Assembly (NCBI GenBank): GCA_963781105.1
Contig: CAWAED010000002.1
Coordinates: 305,585-369,584 of the forward strand
Reading direction: 5' to 3'
Length of the DNA stretch: 64,000 nucleotides
From: Palsa-295 sp963781105
GTDB lineage: Bacteria; Acidobacteriota; Terriglobia; Acidiferrales; UBA7541
A program made the position numbers and the translations under genes. Positions 17,001-26,400 of this stretch are shown here, one piece after another (positions within the stretch are counted from its first letter, which is position 1; each line of letters starts with the position of its first letter). The notes under the pieces are model-generated. The model saw nothing but the letters and a program-made list of their open reading frames with translations. It was not told the origin of the DNA and searched no databases.

Positions 17001-17973
17001 GAATCCCGACTCCGGTTTGGTTGGTGAAGTTCAGATCGGCAATCCCGTCTCCATTGAAATCGGCGACGAGAACCAGCGGATTGGTGGTGGTTACGGAACT
17101 GATGGTGGTGAGTGGCCCGAAGGTGCCGTCCGGATTGCCTTTGAACATGCCGAGGGACGAGGGGTACCATTGCGCGATCATGTCCGGATGCCCGTCGCCA
17201 TCCAGATCCGCAAGAATCAGCGTGCCGGTTCCAGGCTGACCGCTGTACGCGACATAGTTTTGGAATGTCCCGTCGCCGTTTCCGAGGAATACCAAGAAAC
17301 CCGCACCCAAAGGGTCAGTGGCGACGATATCGAGGCGATGATCGCCATTCAGGTCCAGCAGGTACGCGATCCCTTCCGTATACGTTTGAATTTGGTTTAA
17401 GAAGGTGAAGTGTCCGGTGTTATTTCCCGTCAGCAAAAACAACGCGCCATTCGCGATGTCGCACAGAACCAGATCCGCTTTACCGTCGCCATTTATATCA
17501 CCCACTCCCGCGGGTCCGCGAAAGCTCGGATAAACGTCGCCATTCGGCTGGAAAGTTGTCGAAATCGGGGTCTGAAACGTGCCATCCCCGTTTCCGACGA
17601 GGACGGTCACGACCGCCTGCGTGCCTACATTCCCTTGCAATACAACGTCGAGCTTTCCTTCACCGGTCACGTCCGCAACGGTTACGGTACAACAAACCCC
17701 TGCAGGAAGGCTGATGTCCTGGCCATGAGCAAAGGTCCCGTCTCCGTTTCCGAGCAAAACATGGAGCGAATAGCTCGTCGTTCCATCCATATAAACAAGA
17801 TCGGGCTTCCCATCGTGATTGACGTCAGCCGTTGCGATGCCTACAACGTCGGTGGGTGTTGGAATAATCGGAGGATTCTTAAAAGTCCCAGCGAACAGCG
17901 AAGCCGGAGCCGCGGTGCAGAAGAAGTACAACGCGAGAATCTGAACGTACGAGTTCCGTCGATAGGTTCCCAT
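14062..17973 (-). CDS. secreted FG-GAP/VCBS-repeat protein with Ig-like repeats
   Basis: A Sec signal peptide (residues 1-29, ending SLFAG) leads into about fifteen FG-GAP/VCBS blades (residues ~35-765). Each carries a calcium-binding DxNxDGxxD loop, such as DVNHDGKPD, DINGDGKAD, DLDGDGHPD and DFNSDGFPD. Four Ig-like (Big_3-type) repeats follow to about residue 1130 (PTGSVSFSVDG, PAGEVTFNDGS, FGGASFFDGT, AARVTFIDSG). Two hydrophobic segments lie near the C-terminus (~1215-1260). Probably a cell-surface adhesin-like or carbohydrate-binding propeller; function unknown. It is divergent from another giant propeller, with 183 bases between them. Confidence 0.85.
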   Translation of the reverse strand: MGTYRRNSYVQILALYFFCTAAPASLFAGTFKNPPIIPTPTDVVGIATADVNHDGKPDLVYMDGTTSYSLHVLLGNGDGTFAHGQDISLPAGVCCTVTVADVTGEGKLDVVLQGNVGTQAVVTVLVGNGDGTFQTPISTTFQPNGDVYPSFRGPAGVGDINGDGKADLVLCDIANGALFLLTGNNTGHFTFLNQIQTYTEGIAYLLDLNGDHRLDIVATDPLGAGFLVFLGNGDGTFQNYVAYSGQPGTGTLILADLDGDGHPDMIAQWYPSSLGMFKGNPDGTFGPLTTISSVTTTNPLVLVADFNGDGIADLNFTNQTGVGIQLGQGNLEYAAVQKSVSGGASTVYISLAKPVAADFNADGKLDLAMPVEGGIAILIGNGSGTFASADFFEVGTTVGGAAVADFNSDGFPDIAVSVSATYPRLLLGNGAGSFKLAADPNSDYDSAAPDPSLIAADFNGDKKMDLTFGTTLFGAPPFGGQTVSFGAGNGTFSSPVSIANGSPVVADFNRDGRADMAYIDGDSIVVTLGQTNESFTSVSTDLRLPNATGLYNAGDVNNDGIPDIVLNYYDHLEIWLGKGDGTFSYATSIVVSQIASNVVAAVADVDGDGNGDVILSPNPNAGANFGPLAIFYGNGDGTFQSPIFVPVSHRYSQVVVGDLNGDKKPDLVMTDGGSVAVLMNQGNRTFAGEVDYVAGGQVSEISLADVNGDGFPDIIAANTGGTTVTVLLNQENGTSGSGAAVSGKLSVSPEPSVFNQTITLSLVLSGSASGMVPTGSVSFSVDGVFVATVALTNGAANYVYPNQLIPTSHVVIAEYNGDKIYASNGFSTQHVVEPPTYPTVTALTATPTAILASQTVRLMAKVISNPPVPAGEVTFNDGSNVIGAATVNASGVVYYDVSVLAAGSHSLTATYDGYSQPGFTSTDQVYTAAIFSASTSAPVRVTVNTNPTTTAISYLPTSPTTAAVITFTAQVSSSSGVPFGGASFFDGTTTLGTSGLQANGSATFSTASLGAGTHEITAAFNANGPFAGSASAPQTVTVSSAASNLLPAFVSLTVSEDSSPSGTLLSAFIAAPEAITAARVTFIDSGAILGTVAAGQNRIASLRVAALSSGNHILTASFAAANTLAPAVSPVLTDLWPAAGPGFNLAVDSNALNIGRSGKGTLGISIESLGGFAETVQLSCAAGLPPGYICEFSPDAVKGNGPSAFTIRDSASVADPWARPLGFFSFAMLAFSLLFLGASNRRAYMIDACILVCAISLLGACAASPSSAVKPQTSVVTIRAMSGSGSGMIVHDAQVCVTVGSAE

Positions 17974-18156
17974 GTTGGGGTCGAATCCCTATGATGGTGC
18001 GTGTCGAAAGCGGTGAACTATAACATGAGTAAGCTTCTTGGGAAGGGCTATTTGCTACAGGACGCCGGTTATGAGGGCGCCCAGAAAAGTTGTTGACGAG
18101 AATGTGCCTTACTCGGATACTTACGTGCCCATCAGGGTCTATACAGGATCTCTTGA

Positions 18157-21100
18157 ATGGCCGATTATGACAGCATCTTATGTTGTTCGCTGCGCCGCCG
18201 GCTGTGCTCCCTTCTAGCTTTGCTTTTTCTTTCCGTGGGAATTGCGAGTTGTGGCGGCGGGAGCGGCAGCGGCGGCGGTCAACAGCCTCCTCCGCCACTG
18301 CCGGATTTTTCCTTGTCAGCGTCGCCCGGTTCCGTCTCAATCGCTACGGGGTCGTCTGCAACGACTTCGTTAAACGCTAAGGCCATAAACGGCTTCGCGT
18401 CCGAGGTTTCGGTCCAGGTGTCGGGGCTGCCCGCTGGGGTTACAGCCTCTCCCACGCCGATTACCCTAACCCCTGGAACGCCGTTGACCGTCACGCTCTC
18501 GGCCTCATCTAACGCGCAGCCCACTGCCACGGCTGCGAATGTCGTGTTCACCGGCACTGCAGGGGCGCTGGTTCACACTGCGGACGTCAGTGTCACAGTG
18601 ACGTCCAATAGCGGAGGCGGGGGCGGCGGCGGAACTCTGACCAGCCGTACAAAATACGTCCGCGATGATGCGGTGATTGAATACTATCAATGGGTGAACA
18701 CCCATTGGGCTGTTTTCAACACAGCAACGTCTCGTTTCTTCGTGACGGACCCATATTCGAACCAGATTTTCGTATTCGATTCCACGACCCAGTCCAAGAT
18801 CGGAGCGATCCCGGTCCCCGGCGCTTTCGGAATGGATGAGACGCCGGACCAAGGCACGATTTGGGTCGGCACGATTGTCGGTGATGTTTATTCGATCGAT
18901 CCCGTGAAAATGGCTGTGAAACAGAGATACTTGGCCTCCGAAATCGGGCCGTACGGGTACCCCGCGTGGAGTACTCTGGTTCTCTCGGATGGACGCTTGG
19001 CGTTGCTCGGCGCCCAAGGAGGCATTCCCGGCGTCGATGGCTCGACAAGCATCGCGATTTGGAATCCATCGAACAACTCCATCGTGATTTACGGCAATAC
19101 CTTCCAGAGTTCAATCCCGTCGCTCCCATATTGCAGCACGATGGAAAACATTGGCGGATTCACGCTAACCGCCGACCGCACCGCAATTCTAATTGGTAGC
19201 ATCGATAGTGACGGCACTGTCTGCAAGATCAACGCAACCACAGGAAATTTGCAGTCCGCCGAGATCGCGAGTAGCACAAAAATCGTGGTCTCGCCGGACG
19301 GTAACTATTTGCTCTTTCCCAACTACTCCTCCGGCGTAAGTCTCTACAACGCCAAGACCTTCGCCCTAGTATCACAGTTTTCGGTCAGCGGCGAACTCGG
19401 TTCGGACGCGAGCATAGTCTTCAGCCCGGACTCCAAAACGCTTTACGTCTCCAGCGACGCGTTCGTTTACGCCTATAGCGTTGCGACCGGCCAGCAAATC
19501 GGATGGACGCCGAATATCGTTGTCCAATACACGAGCGGCGGCTTGGCGGTGGGTGCCATTACCGGGCCGAATTTGGCGGCTTTCGATGGGACCGGGCTTT
19601 TGGCTGGCCCGATGGAGGAGGGTTTCGGATTTATCGATACTGCCGCGATGCACAGGGGCGCTGTGGGCACCGGCTTCGCGAACGCGTACCTCAATCCGGC
19701 GACCGGACCGACTTCCGGAGGCACAGCCGTCCAGGTCCCCGTATTCCCGACGGAAACGAATCAGAGCAAGGTCTATTTCGGGAATAACCTAGCGCCGTCC
19801 GTTTCTGTGTCCGGCAATCTCGCCACCATCACGACGCCCGCCGGCGCTGCCGGCCCGGTTGACGTTCGTCTGTTCGCGAACGATGGCGGATTGCAACTGG
19901 TTCCCGACGGGTTTAGCTATGGCCCTTCGATTCTGGAGGTATCCCCCAACCTCGCCACCGCCGACGGCGGCGGGATTGGAATTGTCTATGGCTACGGCTA
20001 CGGAGCCGCCGACGCTGTCAGCATTCCTGCAAATTTGGCCGTAACGGTGGGAGGCAAATCGGCTCCGGTAAATGGCTTCAATCCGAATACGTATGGGCTC
20101 CTTTCCCCACCATTCCTCTTGCAATCTGTTTACTATACGATTCCTCCGGGGACGGCGAACTCCAGCGTAGACATTGCCGTGACGTCGGGTTCGGGCAGCT
20201 TGACGGCGGCTAGTAGCCTCTCCTATCTGCCCGCCGCGCAACAATTCCCGCTTGTGGGCGCATCGCTCGCTCAGGGAGTTTACGATCCCAATCAGGATCT
20301 CTACTACTTCACTGACGCGACAAAAATCCGAGTGTTCTCGCGAACGCAAGCCCAGTGGCTTTCACCCCTCGTTGACCTCTCGACGAAAGGCGCGCAACGT
20401 CTATGGGGGCTGGCGTTGTCACCCGACGGGACCAAACTTGTAGCGGCCGACATCCTAGCCGGCCTGATTTATCTGATTGATCCGGCGAATCCGGCGTCAG
20501 TCAAGGCATTCTCGTTTGCGCCCCAGGAGCCGCAGGGGATTCTCGCCGATCCCGCGGGCGTAGTGGTCACCGATTCCGGCGTAGTCTACATCGCCGCTTA
20601 CATACAAGGCGGGACCGGATTCAGTTCGTTCTTCAAGTTGGACACAAACACCTCAACGTTAACGGACCTTCAAATCACCGGACCCGGGCTGGCTACCGAC
20701 GAGTATCTTCGTACCGAGATCAGCTCGGATAACAGTCGTGTGTATCTCAATGACTACGGGGCCGTCCTGAGCATCGATACCTCTACCGGGGCGGTGTTCC
20801 AAGCGCTCAGCGAAGACGGCTGTTGCTATGGCAACTATGATCTCGCGCTGTCGCACAACCAAATCCAATTCGCCGCGTCCGACTACCTTTACGATACGGA
20901 TTTGAATGCCGAATCGTTTGAAACACTCAACGACAGGGATGCGAATAGCGGCATTTCCTACGTGTACGGTTCGAAGTTGTCTCCGGACGGAAGCCTGTTG
21001 TTCCAGCCTTCCACGAACGGCGTTGACATCTTCGATGGGCGACTGGGTACATTGCGAAATCGCGTGGCGCTTGGTTTCGCGCTTTCGACAAACTATGACG

Positions 21101-21360
21101 CACTTGTCGAAGACGGCAAGGACAACGTGCTGGTGGCGATAACAGGCCAAAATGGAAACGGCGTGGCAATCTTAGATTTCAGCTCCATCCGTGAACCGCC
21201 GCCCCTGCCATACACTTCGGAGGAATTTACTCGACCGGTAGGGAGTGGTTCGCCGCGTCAAACGATGAAGGGCAAATCGAGCATCAAGAAATCGAAAGAT
21301 TCTTCGCCACACCGGCACGTAATACCGTACATCACTCGGCCGCTTCCAACGATTCGATAA
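18157..21360 (+). CDS. propeller lipoprotein with Ig-like and IPT/TIG domains
   Basis: The N-terminus has a lipoprotein signal with lipobox GIASC (Cys about residue 33), then a Gly/Ser/Pro-rich linker. Order of domains: Ig-like domain (~residues 48-152) rich in Ser/Thr/Ala, a poly-Gly linker, a first YVTN/NHL-type propeller (~165-505), two IPT/TIG-like domains (~520-690; NPATGPTSGGTAV and VSPNLATADGGG), then a second propeller (~695-1030). The C-terminal tail is short and basic. ATG 18157 is the first start that keeps the whole signal; no strong ribosome site is seen. Likely outer-membrane anchored; substrate unknown. Confidence 0.83.
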   Translation: MADYDSILCCSLRRRLCSLLALLFLSVGIASCGGGSGSGGGQQPPPPLPDFSLSASPGSVSIATGSSATTSLNAKAINGFASEVSVQVSGLPAGVTASPTPITLTPGTPLTVTLSASSNAQPTATAANVVFTGTAGALVHTADVSVTVTSNSGGGGGGGTLTSRTKYVRDDAVIEYYQWVNTHWAVFNTATSRFFVTDPYSNQIFVFDSTTQSKIGAIPVPGAFGMDETPDQGTIWVGTIVGDVYSIDPVKMAVKQRYLASEIGPYGYPAWSTLVLSDGRLALLGAQGGIPGVDGSTSIAIWNPSNNSIVIYGNTFQSSIPSLPYCSTMENIGGFTLTADRTAILIGSIDSDGTVCKINATTGNLQSAEIASSTKIVVSPDGNYLLFPNYSSGVSLYNAKTFALVSQFSVSGELGSDASIVFSPDSKTLYVSSDAFVYAYSVATGQQIGWTPNIVVQYTSGGLAVGAITGPNLAAFDGTGLLAGPMEEGFGFIDTAAMHRGAVGTGFANAYLNPATGPTSGGTAVQVPVFPTETNQSKVYFGNNLAPSVSVSGNLATITTPAGAAGPVDVRLFANDGGLQLVPDGFSYGPSILEVSPNLATADGGGIGIVYGYGYGAADAVSIPANLAVTVGGKSAPVNGFNPNTYGLLSPPFLLQSVYYTIPPGTANSSVDIAVTSGSGSLTAASSLSYLPAAQQFPLVGASLAQGVYDPNQDLYYFTDATKIRVFSRTQAQWLSPLVDLSTKGAQRLWGLALSPDGTKLVAADILAGLIYLIDPANPASVKAFSFAPQEPQGILADPAGVVVTDSGVVYIAAYIQGGTGFSSFFKLDTNTSTLTDLQITGPGLATDEYLRTEISSDNSRVYLNDYGAVLSIDTSTGAVFQALSEDGCCYGNYDLALSHNQIQFAASDYLYDTDLNAESFETLNDRDANSGISYVYGSKLSPDGSLLFQPSTNGVDIFDGRLGTLRNRVALGFALSTNYDALVEDGKDNVLVAITGQNGNGVAILDFSSIREPPPLPYTSEEFTRPVGSGSPRQTMKGKSSIKKSKDSSPHRHVIPYITRPLPTIR

Positions 21361-21784
21361 CTGCAATAAGGGGAACGCGCTTAGAGAAGTAGGATGCGTT
21401 CTCAGTACTTGGTAAACGCCCTAACCGGAGAAGCGCTACTTCAAATGTACGTAACGCGTTATCGTACATTGGGGAATCTGGCATGGAAATCCAAAACCTT
21501 CGGTCGGGCAATCTCATGGCTAGTCGCAAGGAGGCAGCTAACCATGAAGCGCAAATCCAAGAGCAAGCGGAGTCGGCTAAAAACCAAGCTCGGTTTACCC
21601 GATTCCAAACGGCCGCCGATTCGGCGGGCAACTTCAATTTCTGCCCACTGCCGACGACCGCGACCAGCGTCGCGCAGTGTTTCTGCGCCACAGAAATCCG
21701 CGGCATAGCGCTTCTACTAGGTTGGGATCGAGTTCGCACTTTCGAATCGGGAGGCACACGTACTTCGGATTACGTTGCACTACT
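21361..21784. other. gene-free stretch, possible integrase start remnant
   Basis: Three overlapping short frames occur on the plus strand and one on the minus strand, none with convincing domain content. The only notable feature is AAGGAGG followed by ATG 21543 and a basic peptide (listed separately). CGTACGTAACG-like steps near 21447-21467 form an imperfect direct repeat (GTACGTAACG, ATCGTACATT). Confidence 0.45.
21543..21605 (+). pseudogene. possible 5' remnant of an acidobacterial-type integrase
   Basis: Behind a strong AAGGAGG site the frame starts MKRKSKSKRSRLKTKLGLPD. This basic opening followed by LGLPD resembles the N-terminus of some tyrosine recombinases in this kind of genome (from memory). 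After it the frame loses all likeness, as expected after a deletion or frameshift. Evidence is one short peptide, so this is only a suggestion. Confidence 0.25.
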
Positions 21785-23122
21785 TCAGATCCGGCGTACC
21801 AATCCTTGATCCGTAGCAGCGGTGTTACGGACCAGCAGCAAGACGAGAAGCATCCCAATGAAAGGTATGAGTCCCGCTACGATCATAATTGGATCAAATG
21901 CATGCGTGGCCATCGTTTGACGCGCGTCGGAAAAGTGTCCGACCAGCTCGAACGCGATGATGGTTCCGATGCCGGCACCGGTTCCGCTCAAACCGCTGAC
22001 AGAGGCAACCGATTCGCTCGAATAGAGGTCCGAAGGTAGCACGTTCGCGATGGTCGTAAAGGACGCATAAGAAAATGTAGCCAGCCCGAAAAGCAGGGTG
22101 ATCCAGAAAAGCTTTACGGTGAAAATGGTCGGAATAAGAAGCAATACCCCGGTGCCGCCGAAAACCACAAGCGCCTTGCGTGCGGCGCCGACTGGCCATC
22201 CTCGTTTGATCAGGTAGCCGGACATGCCGCCCCCAAAGAAATTCCCCAGGTCTGCGGCGATGAATGGAATCCAGATAGCGATCAGGCTGTTTCTTAGTGA
22301 GATGCCCTTAACCACCAGATAGATCGGGAACCAGTCAGCGATGAAGAAGAAAACGGGATCGGTAAAAGTGCGCGCGATGATTGTCCCCCAGGTCTGCGGT
22401 AACTTCAGAAGGTCGCGCCATCGCGGAGGGCCTTTTTCGCTCGCTCCGGCATCCAGCGTGTCCGCCAGGATGCTCTCCCGCTCGGCCTCACCAATCCGCG
22501 GATGAACCTGTGGAAGCTGATACCACCGGTGCCAAGCGATCAACCAAATAAATCCAAGTACTCCCGGTATGACGAATGCGAGACGCCACCCCCATCGGAA
22601 ATACACGCCCAAAATCATGAATGGCGCGATAGCACCACCGATCGATGAGCCACTATCGAAAAACGCCGTCGCGAGTGCTCGCTCGTGTTTTGGAAACCAC
22701 TCCGAGACGGCTTTGGTTGCGCCGGGCCAGTTGCCCGACTCGCCCGCACCCAAGAGAAACCGGAACGTAAGAAAACTACGGAAACCACTCGCGAGTGGGG
22801 TCAGCATCGAGACAATCGAATACCAGGCGACAGTAAGCGTCAGGCCGCGCCTGCTCCCGATGCGATCCACTAGCCTGCCGCAAACCGTTTGTCCGATCGA
22901 GTACGCCACGCGGAATGCGATACCGATATTCGCGTAATCCGTGTTGGTCCAGTGGTACTCCTGTTTCAGATAAGGCGCGAGAAGCGACAGCGTTTGACGA
23001 TCAATATAGTTAATGGCAGTTGAAGCGAAGAGGAGTCCTCCAATCCACCAGCGTAGCGAGGAAATAATAGGGGGCCCGCCAGACCTCGAGCCGGTCGCAC
23101 TGGCATTTCCGGCTACGCTCAT
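21785..23122 (-). CDS. MFS transporter, hexuronate/aldonate type (ExuT-like)
   Basis: Twelve-helix ACS-family symporter. Helix 1 ends INYIDRQTLS, the classic ExuT motif; GRLVDRIGSRRG is the loop 2-3 signature, and GAGESGNWPGATK lies in helix 4, as in hexuronate transporters. Length of 445 aa is normal. It lies 61 bases downstream of a NagB-like deaminase on the same strand, so the two are probably one operon handling an amino sugar or sugar acid. The tandem hydrolase-like proteins on the opposite strand may release the substrate (inference). Confidence 0.87.
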   Translation of the reverse strand: MSVAGNASATGSRSGGPPIISSLRWWIGGLLFASTAINYIDRQTLSLLAPYLKQEYHWTNTDYANIGIAFRVAYSIGQTVCGRLVDRIGSRRGLTLTVAWYSIVSMLTPLASGFRSFLTFRFLLGAGESGNWPGATKAVSEWFPKHERALATAFFDSGSSIGGAIAPFMILGVYFRWGWRLAFVIPGVLGFIWLIAWHRWYQLPQVHPRIGEAERESILADTLDAGASEKGPPRWRDLLKLPQTWGTIIARTFTDPVFFFIADWFPIYLVVKGISLRNSLIAIWIPFIAADLGNFFGGGMSGYLIKRGWPVGAARKALVVFGGTGVLLLIPTIFTVKLFWITLLFGLATFSYASFTTIANVLPSDLYSSESVASVSGLSGTGAGIGTIIAFELVGHFSDARQTMATHAFDPIMIVAGLIPFIGMLLVLLLVRNTAATDQGLVRRI

Positions 23123-23183
23123 GCGTAATCCGTCGTAAGCCGTGACCTATCTGCCGGCATCACCAACACCTTGCGATCAGCAA

Positions 23184-23948
23184 CTACGCTGACCCGGCGA
23201 AGGCGGAAAGGGTTTTGCGACTCAATAATGCAGCGGAATGTCTATCAAGATAGATCGTCGCATTCGGATGCTTCCGCAGAATCGAGGACGGCGCCATTGG
23301 GTTGATTTCACCATCGAAGCAAGCCTTGATGGCATGCGCCTTCCGGGCATCGGGCACGACAGCGAGTATTTCCTTCGACTTCATAACCTGCCGCACGGAC
23401 ATCGAGATGGCCTGCGTTGGCACTGCCGAGAGATCTTTGAACCATCCTTCTCCCACCTGTTGGCGCCGGCACGCTTGGTCGAGGTTGACCACGATGAAAG
23501 CCTCTTCGGTTTCGAAATCCGCCGGTGGATCGTTGAAAGCTAGATGGCCGTTCTCGCCGATGCCAACGAAAGCTAGGTCGACCGGAGCGGCACCGAGGAA
23601 TTTGCTCGTTTCGCGAATCACTTTTAGGGGATTCTCTTCGCCATTCAGAAGGTGACAGTTAGCGATTCCGGTCTTGCCGATCAGGCGGTCCTGTAAGAAT
23701 TTGCAGAAGCTCGCTGGATGAGCCATGGGCAGGCCGATATACTCGTCCAGATGAAAAAGTTCGACGCGCTTCCAATCGATGCCGGGCGTGGCAGTAAGTG
23801 CCTCGAGGAACTCGAACTGGGATGCGGCGCTGGCAGCAATGACGCGCGCCCTCCCCCAATCGCGAATCGCGCCGGTTACGGCCGTAGCGGCCTGATCGGC
23901 TGCCGCTTTCGCGAGCGAAGCCTTGTCTTCAAATAATTTGAGAATCAT
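23184..23948 (-). CDS. glucosamine-6-phosphate deaminase family protein (NagB-like)
   Basis: Members convert glucosamine-6-phosphate to fructose-6-phosphate and ammonia, or act as related sugar-phosphate isomerases. Catalytic motifs present: LDEY (Asp68, the general base) and GIGENGHLAFNDP (His135 of the ring-opening site). The N-terminal phosphate loop, usually xTGxTP, reads AASAASQFEF here, so substrate specificity could differ from true NagB. Length of 254 aa is typical. It heads an operon with an ExuT-like MFS. Confidence 0.82.
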   Translation of the reverse strand: MILKLFEDKASLAKAAADQAATAVTGAIRDWGRARVIAASAASQFEFLEALTATPGIDWKRVELFHLDEYIGLPMAHPASFCKFLQDRLIGKTGIANCHLLNGEENPLKVIRETSKFLGAAPVDLAFVGIGENGHLAFNDPPADFETEEAFIVVNLDQACRRQQVGEGWFKDLSAVPTQAISMSVRQVMKSKEILAVVPDARKAHAIKACFDGEINPMAPSSILRKHPNATIYLDRHSAALLSRKTLSAFAGSA

Positions 23949-24125
23949 TCGTGAATCCCGTCTTCACAGGAAAAATTCTCGCCCGTTCAATTTAAGAACA
24001 GAAATCGAAGACTTGACATCATACTCTACGCCGTGATTTTCTCGTTCTTCCAAATGACAGGGTATTTTATACGCTGACCGTGATTTCTACGGCGATCCAC
24101 TGGATAAAACCATCTAGGGAAAAGC

Positions 24126-26372
24126 ATGAGATACTGCCGGGATGCACCGACTAACTCGAGCTGCTGCGGCAAATTCCGTCGAGCCTGCCTGGCTGCTCTT
24201 GCGCTCGCATTCGCGCTGGCAGCGCCGCAGGTTTTCTCGCAAGACGCTTCGCCTAACCACGCCGAGCGCGCCTCCGACGCTTCGTCACCGCAGGTGACCA
24301 CGGTCCTTGTTGACGCAACGCCAGGTCGGGAGACGAATTCCTTTGTAGCTGGCCGCGCTTTCGGCAGCTCCATCGACGTTCTTCCCGAGGGAGATGTCGA
24401 CAAGGTCTATACCGATCAAATCTTGAAAGAGTCGCTCTCGGCGGGATGGGGACCCATTACCTATCGCAATAATTCTGAACTGCGTATGGCAGCCTGGCAC
24501 TGGAATTCCAATGGGATCTGGAGCGAGGCGGGCCAGCAAGCGGGTTACTTTACTGGTTCAAAGCAACCCTTGGAAATGCTGCGCCACTCCTACTCCTATC
24601 CGCTGCCCCACCGAGGTACCACACGCAACGGCGGCGCGGAAAGCGGCTTCTCGCGGCTAACCGACGGCGATCCCAACACCTATTGGAAAAGCAACCCGTA
24701 TCTCACGAGTAGATTTACCGGCGAGGATGATTCTCTTCATCCGCAATGGGTCATTATCGACCTGGGAGCAACAGAAAGGATCACCATCCTCAAGATTGTC
24801 TGGGCGGAACCATTTGCCAGAAAGTATGATGTGCAGTATTGGAGTGGCGAAGATCCGATCACCAAACCCACCGCAGGTGTGTGGACGCTTTTTCCACAAG
24901 GCGACATCACAGATGGAAAAGGCGGCGTCGCGATGTTACGGCTATCCGCTTCGGACGTTCAGGCGAGATTCATCCGCATCTGGATGACCGAATCCTCGAA
25001 TACCTGCGACACGCATGGACCCGAGGATCCCAGAAATTGCGTCGGGTACGCGATCCGCGAGGTCTACGCCGGTAATTTCAGCAATGACGGCGCCTTGGTT
25101 GACCTCATTCGGCACACCCCCGATCAGGGCCAGACAGCGACGTACTGCTCGTCGATCGATCCCTGGCACTCGGCCCCGGATCTGGACCTGCGGGCGGGAG
25201 ATCACACCGGGCTGGACCTGTTCTACGCCAGTGGAATTACGAATCATTTGCCCGCCATGATTCCTGTGACGCTGCTTTACGGAACGCCCGACGATTCCGC
25301 CGCACAGATTGCATATATCCAGAAGCGCGGCTATCCGATTTCGTACGTGGAAATGGGCGAGGAGCCCGACGGACAGAACATTCTCCCCGAGGACTATGCC
25401 GCGCTGTACATGCAATGGGCCGCGGCCATCCATCGCGTGGATCCGAGTCTAAAGCTCGGAGGCCCCGCGTTCGAGGGAGTCAACGAAGACATCCAAGTGT
25501 GGCCCGACGCGCAAGGTCGAACATCCTGGCTCGGACGTTTCTTGGACTATCTGAAATCGCACGACCGCATCTCAGATTTTGCGTTCATGTCTTTCGAACA
25601 CTATCCCTATCCGCCTTGCCAGATCACTTGGTCGGATCTGTACAGAGAGCCCGAGCTCGTTAGCCACATTCTTCAGGTGTGGCGTGAAGACGGCTTGCCA
25701 GGGAATGTTCCGATGTTCATCACTGAAAGTAATCTCTCATGGGGACAGACTCAGGCGATGACGGAGATCTTCGGCGCACTCTGGCTTGCGGATAATGCCG
25801 GCGCATTCCTCACCGCCGGCGGCAATGTTTTCTATCACTCGCCTATTCAACCGGAGCCTCTTCGTTCGGGATGTCGCGGCTGGGGCACATACGGAAATTT
25901 CGTCACGGACGCAACCTTTCAGATCAAAGGACATACCTCGCAGTACTTTGCGAGCCGGCTGATCAATCTGGAATGGGTCGAGCAAGGCGGCAAAATGCAC
26001 AAAACCTTTACCGCCGCGTCTGATCTCAGAGACCGCGCTGGCCATGTGCTCGTGACGGCCTATGCCCTGTTGCGCCCCGATGGCCAGTGGTCCCTATTGC
26101 TGGTCAATAAGGACCAGTCCAATGCACACGCCATGCGAATCGTTTTCGACGATTTAGGAGCAACCCAGCACGGCTACTTCTCCGGTCTAGTCAGCATGAT
26201 AACCTTCGGAAGCGAACAGTACCTCTGGCACTCTGAAGGCCCGAACAGTCACGCGGACCCGGACAATCCGCCCCTAGCCACATCGATGCTCGCAAGTACA
26301 GAAACTCTATTTACGCTCCCGAAGGCCTCTGTCACAGTGCTGCGGGGCAAAGTCGCAGGCCTCACGCACTGA
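24126..26372 (+). CDS. secreted discoidin-domain protein with putative GH-A-clan barrel (paralogue 1)
   Basis: Probably an extracytoplasmic glycoside hydrolase of an unnamed family. A signal peptide (hydrophobic 21-36, ending VFSQD) is followed by an N-terminal barrel start (GWGPITYRNNSEL) and an inserted F5/8-type C domain (~residues 150-320: SRLTDGDPNTYWKS, PQWVIIDLG, IRIWM). The barrel resumes with GYPISYVEMGEEPDG (Glu412/Glu413), LGGPAF, FMSFEHYPY and FITESN (Glu534). Glu in the EEPD and TESN positions would be acid/base and nucleophile by analogy with clan GH-A. A small beta domain closes the protein. Its tandem paralogue follows 28 bases downstream. Confidence 0.7.
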   Translation: MRYCRDAPTNSSCCGKFRRACLAALALAFALAAPQVFSQDASPNHAERASDASSPQVTTVLVDATPGRETNSFVAGRAFGSSIDVLPEGDVDKVYTDQILKESLSAGWGPITYRNNSELRMAAWHWNSNGIWSEAGQQAGYFTGSKQPLEMLRHSYSYPLPHRGTTRNGGAESGFSRLTDGDPNTYWKSNPYLTSRFTGEDDSLHPQWVIIDLGATERITILKIVWAEPFARKYDVQYWSGEDPITKPTAGVWTLFPQGDITDGKGGVAMLRLSASDVQARFIRIWMTESSNTCDTHGPEDPRNCVGYAIREVYAGNFSNDGALVDLIRHTPDQGQTATYCSSIDPWHSAPDLDLRAGDHTGLDLFYASGITNHLPAMIPVTLLYGTPDDSAAQIAYIQKRGYPISYVEMGEEPDGQNILPEDYAALYMQWAAAIHRVDPSLKLGGPAFEGVNEDIQVWPDAQGRTSWLGRFLDYLKSHDRISDFAFMSFEHYPYPPCQITWSDLYREPELVSHILQVWREDGLPGNVPMFITESNLSWGQTQAMTEIFGALWLADNAGAFLTAGGNVFYHSPIQPEPLRSGCRGWGTYGNFVTDATFQIKGHTSQYFASRLINLEWVEQGGKMHKTFTAASDLRDRAGHVLVTAYALLRPDGQWSLLLVNKDQSNAHAMRIVFDDLGATQHGYFSGLVSMITFGSEQYLWHSEGPNSHADPDNPPLATSMLASTETLFTLPKASVTVLRGKVAGLTH

Positions 26373-26400
26373 CGTTCCCAATCCTGCGCAGGAGACCCGC

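Noticed and set aside
24015..24070. TTGACA with downstream TATTTTATAC as promoter for the discoidin pair
   Set aside because: The boxes are about 40 bases apart; no -10 lies at 16-18 bases from TTGACA.
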